The notes: generated from the sequence alone by a model not told the origin. Shown: positions 11,472 through 25,348, counted from the stretch's first letter. The stretch: 64,000 nucleotides of DNA from Sitta carolinensis (GCA_032173965.1 CM063287.1:8127859-8191858); one strand, 5' to 3'. Numbers and translations are program-made.

Positions 11472-14400
11472 TATATAAAAAATTAAGAGATTACAAGTTA
11501 CAGACAACTGGTTGTTTTCTTCTTTTGACTTCACTATTATCTGAGAAATATTTAAAATTCTTGACCTGCTAAATTTCATAAATATCTTCCAAATCATGTG
11601 GGCAATAAATCTGCTTTTTTATTGGTTTGTTCACGACCAAGCTGATCATTCTTCCAGACAGAATTTATTTTCTGCTACCCATACTCTTCCTATCTCACCT
11701 GTCTGCTTCTCTCCACCCCAGGGGTCATGAAAGGATTCCTACAGAAGAGAGTAAGAACAGGGCAAACTTGCTCCCTGCTTCAACTCAGCTCAGGAAGCCA
11801 ACAGTTTTCAGACTAGGACCTGGATGTGGTTTCTATGCATTTCATTCCATTCCCTCTCATTTACTTTTCAAGGCATCCTTATACCTAAGTAAAACCTTAC
11901 CTCCACAGAAATCTGGAGCAAGAAGAGCCACATTCTTTCATGTGTTTCAAATTTATCACCTACTGCTTTCACCTGGTAAATGTGCCTGCATCAGAATAAA
12001 CTGTGAGCAGATAATCCCTCTCCATCTCAGTCAAGGTTTTAGAAACTTCCATCATATTCTTCTACTCCTTCAAATTATTTGTAATTGGATTCAGAAAGTG
12101 CTGATATCATGGAGAGAAGACAACATGCCATTTTATTTCACCATACGAAAAAATGAAAAAACAAAACTGAAAAATACTTAAATGTTTCTAGATAACAAGA
12201 ACAACTGTCCACTAGATAAATTGGCACACTGACGTGAGAAAATTAATTTTGTTTAGATTAGAAGAACCAGGTTTGTATTAGGCAAAAAGTGCTAGGCATG
12301 TTATCTTAATAACCTGCTTGATGACCTGTTTCTGGTGAGCATTATGGTGCCCACTTTGGCTAGAAGATTCTCAAAGAGGACTCCCAAATGCCAGAGAACA
12401 AATAAAGCTCTCAGCCAGTGATCAGGCAACAATAAGCAGAGAGAAAATTTGGCTAGCCTAACAGGGTGATATGGAACACTTCGAAATTTCTGGAAAGAGA
12501 AGCCTAGGTCAGCTCTTAAGAGCTGATGTATGTATTCCTTCTTTATGCACCCTAATATAAACAAGGAATAGACGGCTTTTATGTGGCTATGCAAAAACAA
12601 ATATGTCATCCTGCAGAAAGGAATTCTTGGTGAAAGGTTGCTCTAAGTGTCTCAATTCTGTTTTGAATTTGCTATTTGCATCTTTAAACTGACTTCACCA
12701 TAAGGCTAGAGGTTCTTTGCTTCCTTTCCCCATCACTAAAACAGAAAAATATTTGCAAGAAATCAAGAAAGTAAGTGCCTTTAGAAAACATAAATACACT
12801 CTAAGTGGAATCATCTACTAGCATGGAAATTACATGTCTGAGAGGGAAAACAAGCACCTAATGCAAAACATAATAAATATTTGTCTAGAAAAGGCATAAG
12901 ACTATTTGATGCTTGAATCCATTTCTTTTTAAATTATCTTCAACACACTATTTACTCGGGCACACTAGAACTTCTCTGAGATTCTTTTTCAAGCCCCTGT
13001 TAGCCCTCTTCACAGTAAAACTTGCTGGAGAGAAATATCTGTCATCTCCTTTGTTGTCCCTGCCCACTGCAGGGAGGTTAGCCTAGATGAGTTCAGAGGT
13101 GCTTCCCAATCCAAGCTGCTTTCTGATTCTCTAACTGTTGAATGCTGACAACAGTGATGTCAAGGGCACCAAAATAGAAGGATTTATGCAATCCAAATCA
13201 CAATCTCCATGTTCCAGACAAAGCTAACCTGGCCTGTGTTCCTATGCTCTTATTATTTTCCATTCCCTAATTATTTTTATTTTCTAGCAATACTCACTGA
13301 AGTGTAACATAGAAGACATGTTGAAAAGCCTATCATAGGTATGCTGAGAAGTGGAGAAATATGCTGCTCTTCCAGGAAATTTGTCTTGTCAAGTTGTTCA
13401 TTCCCAATACCAAATATTTGCTAATAAAGCCTTTGGAAAGCGAGTGTCTTCATTTTAAATAATGAAAACATATGTTCCCAAAGCTCAGAAGGAATGACCA
13501 AATTAAGGAAACAACTAGTTAAGCATCTCTCATCTCCACCAAAAACGGTATGCTGCAAATTAGCATCTGCAGAAAGGGGATGCTCCTTTCTTTCCCACTA
13601 CCTAGTTCCCATTGCAGGATCTACAGGACTTGAAATTACTATTACCATGAACTTCTCAGTGTCTTTAAACATGATAATCAAAAGATGCCTCTGTACTTTA
13701 TGAATACAGCTGAAGAAATTATGAATATTTTTCTTCAAAGAGGACCTTAGGGTGCAAATTCAGCTCAGCTGTAAGTGCATTTAAGTGTATGGAATAATTC
13801 CAAGAATAAATTTGTCCCACTCTCCAGAAGGGTGCTTGCTTTTGAATTAGGAGAATTGAGTGCACTCATCCTGTCCACAGATCCATTAGTCAGTAGTTAT
13901 GACAGGCCATAAGCAAAATCTATTATTAGCACATTTACTGAAAATGCAGTTTTTCACTTGCAGAATCAGTAGCCATGATCTTAAGGAACTAAAGGAACAC
14001 TGAAGCCTACTGAAAATAAAAAATAAGACCCAGTTATAATTTCAATTTCAAAAAAGTGACACATATGCAGGGTTAAAGAGAGGGATCTCAGAATGTGTTA
14101 AAATTTCACTAAAAATCTCACTAAAACAGTTTATTTCATCAAAGCCAATTCTATATTTCAGAATAATAAAAAGGAGAAGCTTCCCTGCTGCATCTATGTA
14201 AAATTCTCTGTGCCACAGTGCCAAGTGATGGCCAGGCACTAAAGCAGAATTAACCAATTAGCAAAGTGTTCCATCTGGTACAGCCTGGACTTGCTGTGTC
14301 TCTACAGCTCATTTTACCATGACAGAAATTTCTAAAGGGACATCTTTAGCAAGAAAGCATCTCACTCTCTGAAACATCTTTCTTTTAATCTTTTCTACAC

Positions 14401-15215
14401 ACAAAACCAAACATGGTCACTTTACAGGAAGCCAGAGCATTCAGAGTTGGCCCATTCCCACCATGAAAGGGCTTTTTTATATAGGCTTTGCTGTAAGTCA
14501 ATTCAAATATTGTTCATCTCTGAGGAGTAGAATACAATCATATATCCCTTTGAGAAATATGGTAGATCAAGACAAATGGTTTTAAAGCATTGAAGAAAAC
14601 AGAAACCAAGAGACTTTAACATAAACACATCCAATTTCCCTGATTTCATTATGTATTGCAAGAAACCAGCAGAAGATTCTAGCCTAACAGCTCTGGATAA
14701 CAAACTCTTGTCCTCAAAAGGCACCAGCTTCCTGCAGTGCAAGTTTTGCACTGCTGTCAGCTTAGAAAGGTATCCTTATTTTTGAAAAAGTAGATTTCAT
14801 ATTGACACTGACCTTTGTCATTGCTGAAATTGCTAAGCTGCATATTAATTAATAGAGAAAAGCCACTAACATGGATAAAAAACCCATGGGAGACTGGACT
14901 TCTGGCCAAACAAGGTTTCACAACTGCTCTGATTCATGCAAAACCCAAAATTGAAACCTGGATATAAAAAACTTCAGTGCCTCATCTCTTAAACCACCTA
15001 TCTCGTTCCCAATTTGCATAATGTGAAACAGAACTCAGAATTAAGCATTCGTGTCTCTTCTGCAAGAACAACAAGCCTATAAATCAAAGTCTCTTCACTG
15101 TGTCTGCAATTTGCAACATTTCAGTAGCCTCATCCCCCTGCAAGGATGCGATGTGGAGGCACTGCCCAGAGCCCGTGCCGTGGAGCTGCGGGCACCGCTG
15201 CAGTGTGGAGCGCTG

Positions 15216-15235
15216 TCATCATCATCATCATCATC
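15216..15235. repeat. (CAT)n microsatellite
   Basis: About six uninterrupted CAT/ATC units lie directly after a small GC-rich patch. Length variation between individuals is likely for such a tract. Confidence 0.9.
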
Positions 15236-15964
15236 CAATCTGCTTTTGCAAAACTAAATTAGCATGGACTCAGTGGAGCAAAGTTTCTGCTACTATGGTT
15301 TAGGTAAATTATTGCTAGAAAATCAAATGCCGATGAAATTCCTAAGACCAACTTGCTCCGTGGTGACAAGATACTGAATTATTTTCATTACCGTACATTA
15401 AAATATATAGAATTTTTTTATTTGCATAAAAATTAACTTTAAATATAAGATTAAAGCATAAACTGATTCAGATTTGAATTAAGTAAATATAAACAGAGAC
15501 ACAGTGTTTTCTTTTTATGACAGAACAGCATTTCTAACATGTTAAGTTTGTACATCTTGCTCATAAAATTTAGTAACAAATATATAACAGTGACAAAGCT
15601 TTCCTGACTCAAAATCAGAAATACTAGGAAATAACACACTTGCAATGTTGTGGTTATAAATTGCTCACAGGAAACTTGTTTTCTGAAACTACAGTTTTGT
15701 ATATGTACATGTCTGTGAATGACAGACATTAAATTTAGAATGTGTTTCCTGTGGGTTTGTTGGAATAACCTTCTTGGAGAAAAAAAAAACAAAAAACCCA
15801 AACACAAAATTGAGAAACTCTAATAGCTTTGTCTTGAAAAATATTTTGGTGATTGAGAAGGTTTTTGAGATGCCTAGAAATAGATGCTTTTTGTCCCAAT
15901 GATTAGAACACTTTGCTTGGTCATAGGAAGCTCTACAACCTCCTCCCTTTTCTCAGGGCACAAT

Positions 15965-15978
15965 CACACACACACACA
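15965..15978. repeat. (CA)7 microsatellite
   Basis: Seven uninterrupted CA units are present. Confidence 0.9.
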
Positions 15979-16595
15979 AATCAAATCCACCTTTTAATCT
16001 GAGTCCCATTTCCAAGGGTGCTGTCTCATTACTGACAGCCAGTATGGTCAAGGGTGAGCTTGTCTCTTAAAAACTTTATCGAGGAAAAAGAAGTAAGGGT
16101 TTGGACAATCATTTTGAAAGGGGAATATGAAATCTTCTGCAGAATCTTACAATTTCTCTAAAAATATTTTTAATCTTAACACATTCTAGACAAAACCAAG
16201 GATATTATTTTAGAGGATGTATCGAAGATATTAACAGTATAACTACACTCACTCTTATTATACTTATACTTACTCTAAGTTTTGGGTTTTGACCTATTCT
16301 GTCAATTTTAGTTCTTTTGTTGTTGTTTTTTCTTTGCTAACACTTCTGTAGGAGTGAGGGAAGTAAAAAATTATAATAACTGCAAATAAACCTTAGATTT
16401 CAGTGCAAATTACCAGATTCAATAAAACACAGATGCAATCCAAAGATAAAGAGCTGGGATTACATCTGCTGTGATTTGCCAGATGAATTTATAGTAACTA
16501 CTGATAAAAGAAAAAGAGTTGTTGGGGAAAGGAATAGATTTAAATCAAAGCCAAAAAGTAGGTCAGTTACTACTTTAGGTATGAAAGTATGCAAA

Positions 16596-16782
16596 ACGCC
16601 ACGAGCTGCAGCGCTGCGCTGGCCGGGCAGGCTCCTCGGTGGGAGACAGGGCTCTGCGCAGGGCACAGCTCGGGGCTGGGGCCCGACGGCAGCGCCGCGA
16701 CCGCGGCGGCGCTCAGAGCCCCGCCAGGACACCGCGCACGGAGCGCCCGTCTGCTCCAGCCGCGGCAGGAAAGGTATACCGC
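16596..16782. promoter_or_regulatory. Short CpG-dense island
   Basis: About 190 bp of very GC-rich sequence is set abruptly in AT-rich DNA. I count roughly 25 CpG dinucleotides, including a CCGCGGCGGCGC run near 16700. Composition switches within a few bases at both edges. The high GC suppresses stop codons, so open frames overlap in at least three frames and on both strands (+ 16476-16883, + 16589-16855, minus 16460-16864). Their Arg/Pro/Ala-rich peptides are therefore not evidence of coding. No TATA box or clear first-exon donor is visible. It may be a CpG-island promoter of an unannotated transcript, an orphan island, or the remnant of a GC-rich insertion. The lack of CpG decay suggests it is unmethylated in the germline or recently acquired. 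Confidence 0.6.
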
Positions 16783-19700
16783 AGCACCTCAAAGCCCGTC
16801 TTATTATTGGAGATACAGCAGTTACCTCGTCTTTGTTAGGAAAAAAAAGAGGTAAAAAAGGCAATGTTCATGGAACGGAATGAGGAACAGATGAAGAGTA
16901 ACAACCCATGAAACTGCTGGTAGCTGGCAAACAGAAAGGAGACCTCCACTGCTGTGTGCAAAATGTGGGGGTTTAGGAGGATTTCACCATTCAGCCAGCA
17001 AGTCTGATTTTTTTCCGTAAGCAAAGGAATGCTATACCCCTGAGCAATCCTGAAAAAATGGGGAATTGTCTCGAAAAAAGCCATTGTTACTTTGGGTGTT
17101 TAAAGCATTGTGACTATTTGCATTTTTCTAGTGTGCATACAATGCTTCCTTTTATAAAATACCAATGACGCACTTGAGAGAAAGGGAAAAAAAAGTCACG
17201 GTATTGTTATGAAACAATAATATGTGCTTTAAAAACACACACACACACAAAAACCAAGTAACAAGACCACATTCACGAGAATGTTTCCTATCAAGTTACA
17301 CTAAACCGTTTTCAAGGAGGCCTGGAAGAATTATATCCAAATATTTTTGTTTATGTTCAAACAGCATGAATATACTATCTACAGTCTAAAGGCAAATTAT
17401 TTGTTAGATGCATTTGATAAATTTAAAGAGCTGAACATAACATAAAAAATATTTAGAGGTACTTTCATGACCTTACTCTGAGTTTCATATTTCTCTACAA
17501 ATAGTGCCTTTGACAAGTTAGGCTGTGCTTCCATCACACAGACATTTATCCTTTACCTGAAGACACACAGAATAATGCATATGTAAATAGAAATGTCATA
17601 TGGAGGGCAGACATATGACCATCTGGAGGTAAATTGGGGCTACCTGGTCATAATCCTCATAACAAAAACATCCTCTAAGACACTGTCAAAACAATAACAC
17701 TTTGTTAACGTACAGAGACCGCAGCAATGCAAATTGTATTTGGCAGGGTTGCCCCAAGGTTTGTTCACCAACACTGCTGTGCTTCTGAACCAGCCTCGAC
17801 ATAACCCTGAAGTTTCAGCCATAGCAAGGAGCATTCAGATGAAAAACAAAAGCGTAAGTCAATTGTGAAAAGCTGCTCTGGAAACATGCCTGCCTGATAC
17901 ACTGGTGCTCAGAAAAGAAACCAGGCAAACAAAGGCAGGAGGAGAGGCAAGTGACCAAAACTGAAAACTTTTTGCTAAGAAGTTAATTTAACTGAATCAG
18001 AACCTTTTACAGGAAAATAGAAGTGACACCAAAACGCAGTGGAAGAGCACCTATCAGTGCCCACTTATCTCTGGGCAGGGTGCTGGTACACACAAACCAC
18101 CTCTGCAAAATCTGACAGAATTCTCCAAAACCTTGACATCTTGTAAAATTCTCCCCTAAATCAACAGGGCAGAGGAAGAAAGAAAGATTTATTGCTTGTA
18201 TACCCCATTTTCTGTCCCTTGTATGCCCCTGTTTCAATTTTGCAGAGAAAAGGATTTCAACAAGGAAGAGCAGAATTTAATCCCTGTTTAACTTCAAATC
18301 TGTGCTTCCAAAAACTCACAAAACTCAAAATATTCTTTTTGCATTAATACAGGTTTTCAGACGCAGCTTCTAAATACATTGTTAGAATGATTACTATTTG
18401 TGGCTGTATAAACTCAGTAGTTCTAGAAGAAGCTCTGAATGATCACTGAATACTTACTCCATTCTTGCATAATTCTGTAATTTCTCCAATATCCAATAAG
18501 GTCTCATTAAACCCAAGTCCTCAATGAAATGAAAAATAATAACTTGAAAATAAATTAAGGTCCTTAAGGTTATACTGTGCGCTAAGGGAGACATTCATGT
18601 ATACACCCACACTTCCCACTTTTCTTATTTGGAAGCAGAACATAAACACAAGAAACAACGGGGCATAATAAGCTTAAGAAATAAGCAAACAATCTGAATC
18701 ATCTGAACCCAGGAATTGAGTCCATTTCTACAGCCACATTTCATTAAACTTACAAGCAACAGAAATTGCAGCAGTAACAAACTCTTTGGGTAACAAGGAA
18801 GGCTCAATTGTTTTGGTTTTTTGGAGGGGAGGATGTTTGCCTTCCTTCATTACACTAACTTGACTTTGTTCATAGGTTTTTTCACATTACTGAAGTTCCT
18901 TGGCAAAACCATTTGAAATACAGTGTCTTTCCATCAACTTCAATATTGTTTGGAATAATCTGTTTGCAAAAACTATGATAGCATACAAATATTCCACTGA
19001 GAACCAGAGGTAACCTTTTTGTGCTTTATATTCAGCACAAAGCATGCATTTATTAAATATCTGTGACCATGATAGATTTCAACCCCAGCATCCTGCCTTT
19101 GCCTCATGAATGAATCTCCATTGAAAGTCCCTGAGGTCTGTAGTCACCTAAATAGTTCCAGCTGGCAATACGTACTTTAAAGATTTCAAAAGAAAATTCT
19201 CCTGTTACTCTTTGAGTCAAGATATTTGACATATCCAAACTTTACTTCACAGCTGGATATGCCCATGACTACAAGCAAACCTAAATTATCATATCAGTCC
19301 TTGCCTTCACAAATCGAGTAAGCAACAACAGCATTTCTAACAGTAGAAATTTAAACATGAAAAGGTGTCTTTTGACAAGATCCAAGATGAAAATACACAT
19401 GAAATAAAAAACGTAATTCCTGAATTCTAAAACTCAAAATTCATTCTCTATAAAAGATCAGAGCTCACCTAAAACTCAAATTCTCAAAATTCTTATACAT
19501 GTCTGGTTTGAAAACCTCTACTAGAATGACCACCAAGAAAGAAATTAGTAACAGTTTAATTCATGAAATTACACTTTTAAGACCTGTTTTAGGTGCTGCA
19601 ATGTCAGATGGCTGTCCTCACTCACAGGGAGGGGTAGAAGGGGAAGGTCGCATTCCTGTCTTCTAATTTATTAGCACTGTACAAATAAATATTTGAAAAG

Positions 19701-20032
19701 AGTATGAATATTAGATTGCCTAAGCAACACTGGTGCCTTGGGCTTTTTACTACTGAATACATTAGGTCTGAACTTTCAAAATCATTTGAAGAAAGGAGGT
19801 GAAATCACAAACATCTTGGGAATATACAAAGGCAGAGGAGAGAAAATTAGACAGCGAGGGACCTTGAAGCATAAGAAAATCCTTCATTTTTGGCAGTTGA
19901 TGTGTATTGCATGCATTAATATGCAACAGTCCCCAGAAACACTAGCTGATCTTACAGTCACCTCATTTTAAGTACTGTTTATAGTAGGGAACAGTCCTAG
20001 CTCAGACAACTTAGTGTCTCAATAGGCAAAAC
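16783..20032. other. AT-rich non-coding stretch
   Basis: No gene is supported. It contains one AC microsatellite at 17235. The open frames are all under about 80 codons and unrecognised. Confidence 0.6.
17235..17249. repeat. (AC)7 microsatellite
   Basis: Seven AC units are flanked by A-runs. Confidence 0.9.
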
Positions 20033-20102
20033 AAATTATCTCCATTTATAGAACTGCATGTCACCCAGAGTCAGAAATAGCACTGCATTAGCACCGAGCT
20101 CA
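20033..20102 (+). mobile_element. MIR-like SINE relic (sense)
   Basis: The order of words follows the MIR/CORE-SINE 3' half. A segment reading ATTATCTCCATTTATAGA corresponds to the element's TTATCCCCATTTTACAGA. It is followed, after an apparent deletion, by TGTCACCCAGAGTCAG and TTAGCACCGAG, which correspond to the GGTCACACAG ... GGATTAGAACC part. Divergence is high, as expected for an element that amplified early in amniote history. Identification is from memory of the family consensus, so it is tentative. Confidence 0.4.
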
Positions 20103-20490
20103 CAAAAGCAAGGAGAGAGTCACAGCTTGTGTGAACCACATGGTGTATACATTAAATGGCTTACAATAATTAGTGGTTAGAATTTCTTTCAAAAAAATAA
20201 AATAAAAATGTACCATATAATGTGAATAAATTTCAATAAATCAAACACACCAGAGAATGTGGTCAGCTCTACAGAGTTACTGCATGCTAACCTGGTGTCT
20301 GTATATTGGTACATGGCTTTTCACAACAGCATGTCAGTATTGTTCAAAGTACAGCAGAACAGCTGGATCCATCATGGACAGAACATGTCTGGTATCTCCC
20401 TCAGACTTTCAGAAGAATATCTTTACTTTCTATGGCCGGTGAACTCAGCTATCCACTTCCAAATAAAGGTAGTTTCTTTAGTTCAATTTC

Positions 20491-20538
20491 TGAGGCAGAA
20501 GAAGAGGACAAGAAGAAGAAGAAGACAGAAAAGAAGAT
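20491..20538. repeat. (GAA)n purine-rich tract
   Basis: This is an imperfect run of GAAGAAGAGG and AAGAAGAAGAAGA words, nearly all purine on the + strand. It explains the Glu/Lys-rich peptide that overlapping frames appear to encode. Confidence 0.85.
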
Positions 20539-21833
20539 TAAGTAATTTTAGAACAGGAACTGCTGGCCTTCTCAAGCCCTCAGCCTGTGTGTCTTATCTG
20601 TATTATTCTGTACTACATTTTATGACTTGAATTATAAACCGTTAGTATTCACATGCACACAGCATTTATTGCAAGCTAAACTATTTCTTTAAAACAAGAT
20701 AATTAAAATTAGTTGTGGTGGGCATGAAATGCCTAAGAAATCTTTCTAAAAATGTTCCCAGAGCTTGCCCTTGGATACAAACTCACGACTTCACTAAAGC
20801 ACCCTGAATATGCAAAGAATTAAAACACTTCTGTAATTTTCTGACAGCAGAGGCTATTGAATTAAAGTCGCTCATTATTAGCATTTACCCTTTTGAAGTT
20901 ATTTCTAATTTGTTTTGAGTACTCCAAGGGAAAGTATGTTCAACTAGCCAGAGGTGAGACTTTCAATAAACTGCATGGCTTCTAAAGCAGACTAGCAGAG
21001 TTTGGCAACAACTAGTAACTACATGGACTCATTCAGCATCTCAGCTGGTGCAGTGAGATACTGAGGGATTTTCATTCCCTGGGGAACAAATCCAGGCACC
21101 GAAACAAATGAATGAAGGCACAGCCTTTCACAATCCCATGTGACACCACACACAGTTTCTGCTGTAGCCTTGGTCTCATGCAGAATAGCTGCCAGCACTG
21201 TACACAAGCCTGAGATATGTGAACAAAACTTGGAGGAGATTACACAGAGCATCATCTGAAATGTGCCCAGAAACTGAGCCAATGTTGATGATTGCTCAGC
21301 AAAAATACAATGATGGATTTTTGAAGAAAAGCAAGTGGTTACCAGACTACCCAATGGTTAGAGGGTCATAACCTTTTCTTCAGGGATGCATCATTAATGA
21401 AGGAATGTATCAAGAAGCACAACAGGGCAGAAATCCAACCACAACCTTGGAGGCTTTCAGAAATCACTGAACAAGCTTTTATAGCCCCAACATGATGAAA
21501 ATATATTGTGGTCTCTTTCAGTAACTGTCATCAACAATGGCTCAATTGGCCCACTTTGAACCAGGGGAATTTGGACACTCTAGCATTGAAGAAATTAATT
21601 GATTAATTAACTCTCAGACATTAATTTCTTTTGAAACAGCTCAAATACTTTCCTGTAGTCCTGAATTCCTGACATAAAGGAAAAAATACTGATCCACTGT
21701 AATTGGTTAAGGATGACCATCAGCAAAGCACAGTTACCTTTGCTTTCAAATACTGAATTCAGCAACACAATGTTTAGAGATAATATTTTGATCATGTAAT
21801 GTCTCATTTTAAAAAGTTATTTATACAGCTTAC

Positions 21834-21979
21834 CTCTGAACAAATTTTCTTACATAAAGAACAACATGCCAGAGCCCACTGCCTTAGAACTATCACTACA
21901 GGCAAAAGTTTAGCTTCAAACTCTTTAAAGTTCTTGAAGCACATAGCTCCAGTTACATTTATTTCTTCCCTGTATAACT
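21834..21979 (-). other. Weak candidate internal exon (minus strand)
   Basis: On the minus strand a 146-bp segment is open in one frame. It begins after CTAATCACACAG at 21980 and ends in TTCAGAG followed by the donor GTAAGC at 21828-21833. The frame encodes about 48 residues, including an IVLRQWALACCSLCKK stretch with hydrophobic and Cys-rich character. I do not recognise the family. The donor is strong, while the polypyrimidine tract is only moderate. No partner exon is identifiable, so chance is a serious alternative. Confidence 0.15.
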
Positions 21980-24900
21980 CTGTGTGATTAGGCAAACATT
22001 GAAGTGCACACTGGATGACAAACAGTCTGTTTCAGGTCTCATGACATGGAGAGTGTGGGGAAGAGCACATAATCTACTTCCTTATGTCAATGCTCCCCAA
22101 AATATTCCATGGATGTCTCTGGTGATCGCAAACACAAAAGGATCTGAGCAAAACCAGTGATGGCATATGCCTATGGCACTTCAGACCACAAAGCTCCCCA
22201 TCAGTACTGCACACTTAGGAATTCTTCCTTGAAGAAAGAAAAAAGAGATGACGCTACTCAAGCATGAGCCCAAATATTCATGAGGTCCTAAAAATACCCC
22301 AAATATTCCTGAATGGTCAATAATATTGCAGACTGCTAAAAGTTTTAAATAATCACTACAGACACCTGTCACTAGTCCATTAACCAGAAGGAATCAGTGA
22401 TAAGAACATAAACAGCATTTCACATACTGGCCTTAACCAGTCAGAAAAGGGTAAAGGAATTCTGAGGACTCTAGGGACATCAGATGAGAATTGCCTTAGA
22501 ATTGTCAAAAAACTCAGAAGTGAACATTTTTGATAGGGCAGAATATGTTTAAGTGTAACAAGAGCTGATTTTTGAGCTTTCGCTTATTACTCATGTGGAG
22601 GTAAATTTCACTTTGTCTTCCTGGGAGATTCTTTTCATCAATAGCAACTGATGCACCCTCCTCCAAAGCTTTGAATAACCCAGTAGAGGAATGGGCAAAT
22701 ATATAACCCCACACTCTCCAGAACCCAGTAACAGACACTTTTCTTTATTAAATTATTTAAGCTATTTCAAAAATAAACATGGTATGTGTAAATCTAAAAT
22801 GCAAAGAAGTGAGAAAGAAAAGTTTCATAGATAATATTTACAATTGCTGTGAATATTGAATTATAGCAATCATAAGCTGTGAAATAATTTTGTAAAATAT
22901 TCTGCAAACTCATTTTTAATTCCTTAAGTTCATCAGAACTTAATACTAAATTATGTTAAAATTCACAGTAAATATATACACATGTAATTTTATAACTTTC
23001 TACATTCCTGATAAAATGAAAAAAATGACAATTTAGCTTTATGACAAACAGTCTAGCAATAGTCCTTGATGAACAGGTTCTAAGAAGTTCTTTGAAAGTA
23101 TTATTGTTTATAAATTGGATGGATATACATTATGGTGTTCACAGAATGCAGAAAAGAAATTTCATTATTTTGGGACTCCTGCTGTTATTCTAAGTAATGA
23201 CAAAAATATTATATAAATTTTAAAAGCAGGAAAAATGTTGAGTAAATGTTCGGAATATGAAATAAAGGTAATCCATATTGCCATTATAGTTAAAAGAACA
23301 GAAAAAGTACCAATGACAAGTTTCAGCTGAGCTTACAATGAGACTGACATTGATGACTAGCAGGTGGTCAAAGAGTAGGATCATGCAATATCTGATATAT
23401 GCTAGGATAAAAAGAACATAAAACATATTCATAATTTGACAGCAATTACTCAATTAATTCTCTCCTAGAGTTGTGCTTTTTAGTAAAAGATCTTGTTCAG
23501 GGAGAATCCTGACTCTGATCTTACCTACACATTTACAAAAATACCTTCTTAGCAAGGGGAACTTTTCTTCTCTTAAAAATTAATGAAAGACATTGATGAA
23601 AAAAATTCAAAGTATGCCAAGAAATAAGCAGTAGGGAGAAAAGCATTGGTATAATAAAAGAACTTGCTTTAGATCTTGTCACTTAAGATTTGATATGACT
23701 GGATAAAAAGCTTAGAGAGTCTAAGGATCACTGGGAAGAAACAAAGGAGTTCTGAGCTTGACAAGCACTGTGATACTAGAAAAATGTCAATGGAATTTGG
23801 AATAAACTGTCCATCTGGGAATAGTTTTGGGTTGGCAACTTCATTAGGTGGCTGTTCCCTACTGGTGAGAATGATGAGAGTTGGTGCCGTTCAGATACTT
23901 GAGCTGTGAGCCCTGAGTTAATACTGAGGGAAGAGCTGTCATGTCGTTTGGCAGCCCAGAGCAAGGCAGGAATTTCCACTTGGAGTCATCCTCCTGCCAG
24001 GCCCATTTAAGTTGCATTAGCACCTCTTGTCACCCAGGCTCTGTACAAGAGACAATATTTGTGCCTCAGCTGAACAGCTCCTGCCTATTTTCAGGAGATG
24101 CTTCAGATACAGATTTGAACAAGCAGACACTGAAAGACTGAGACTTCTTTCAGGACAACGTTGCAAAGACAGTGTATTTGAACTACAAAACCAAACACAT
24201 TTTATGTTAATTTCCACTTTAAATACCTCTCAAGATGGGAAAAAGAGGTGCTTTGATTCTTGTACAGCATTGTTAAAGTGTTTTTTGAAAAGCTCAGTTT
24301 TCTGTCCATGTGAGAAAGGTCTTTGGCAAGACTTTCTTCCCTCCATATCCTAGATTTTCTTCCCTGATAATGTCAAGGAATGTTCCCTCATATCAATAAG
24401 TGCCATTGCACTGGCCGATAGATCTCACAGTTGTAAGCTTTGATACTTAAGACAGCGAAGATCATGCTTGAGCAGAGATTGTGCTCTCTTGTGAAGAGAG
24501 GAGGCAATAAAATCCTTTACTAAGAAAGACAACTGGAAATTCAGCTCAGTGCAATTTGATTGGAAGGAGAAGCACTTCATCTTTCTGTACAAATTACTGG
24601 CTTAGCTGAACTGTGTTTAGTTCTGATGTTAAGAGCATTGCATTAATCCTCTGAACAATTTAAAAGCCCTAAACCCTCCAGAACTGACTTCTAAGAAAGC
24701 TACCAACAATACTGATAAATAACAATATATTTACATGAAGGACACTGGCTGTATTTTTGACTTAAAATTTTAGCTCAGAACTGGTTGATATTTTTTAATG
24801 TCAGCCTTATGCACATAAAACATAATTTTCCTTTCCTTCCAATGAGTGAGGTTTGATTTCTTTAGGACAGGAATGAAACACAACCTGCGGGTCCTGGAGC

Positions 24901-25279
24901 CCTGCAGCACATCCAGTGGGATTCATTCCAGCAATCATTATTTTACACAGCTTGCCAGGCAATTTTTCTGACTATGCCTGACCTGGGAAACTGTGCTGGG
25001 ACAGGGGAAAATTGGCGGGGAATACTTGGCCTCAAGATCAGGTTCTAGGTGACATGTCTAGATATGTAACATGCTGCAATGTTATTTTCCCATCAGTACA
25101 ATCTCCCTCACAAAAAATAGGAAAAAAATACTCCTCCAATATGTAAGTTATCAAATAAATGCTTTCAATAAATGTTAACTCACCAATCTTTGTTAAGAAT
25201 TTGGAAAGCAAACATTTTCTCTGTTAAGTGCTGGTCCTGAGAAAGATGCAGTTCTCTTTCTCTTCTTGTCCAAATACTG

Positions 25280-25310
25280 AAACTAATTTTTCCCTAAACT
25301 AATTTTCCCT
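25280..25310. repeat. 16/15-bp tandem duplication
   Basis: The unit AAACTAATTTTTCCCT (25280-25295) is repeated as AAACTAATTTTCCCT (25296-25310), with one T fewer. It is slippage-type. Confidence 0.85.
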
Positions 25311-25348
25311 AAACAAGTTACTATTTTAAAGCATCTAATCACCATCTA

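Larger units (their letters stand above)
9301..16595. other. AT-rich non-coding stretch
   Basis: No gene is supported. The longest frames are + 11627-12181 (184 codons) and minus 10685-11149 (154 codons). Their translations are rich in Leu, Ile, Phe and Lys, as expected of AT-rich random sequence, and resemble nothing I know. Homopolymer and microsatellite tracts at 11452, 15216 and 15965 are listed separately. A small GC-richer patch with several CpGs lies at about 15130-15215, next to the CAT repeat. Confidence 0.55.

Noticed and set aside
16460..16883. Arg/Pro-rich open frames on both strands across the CpG island
   Set aside because: Open frames in three or more registers at once are a by-product of high GC and not evidence of coding.
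20306..20545. Open frame ending in a Glu/Lys-rich tail
   Set aside because: The tail is the translated GAA microsatellite. The rest is unrecognised.
21593..21613. AT-rich palindrome with TTAATTGATTAATTAA homeodomain-like cores
   Set aside because: TAAT cores are expected often in AT-rich DNA, and no flanking specificity or clustering supports a real site.
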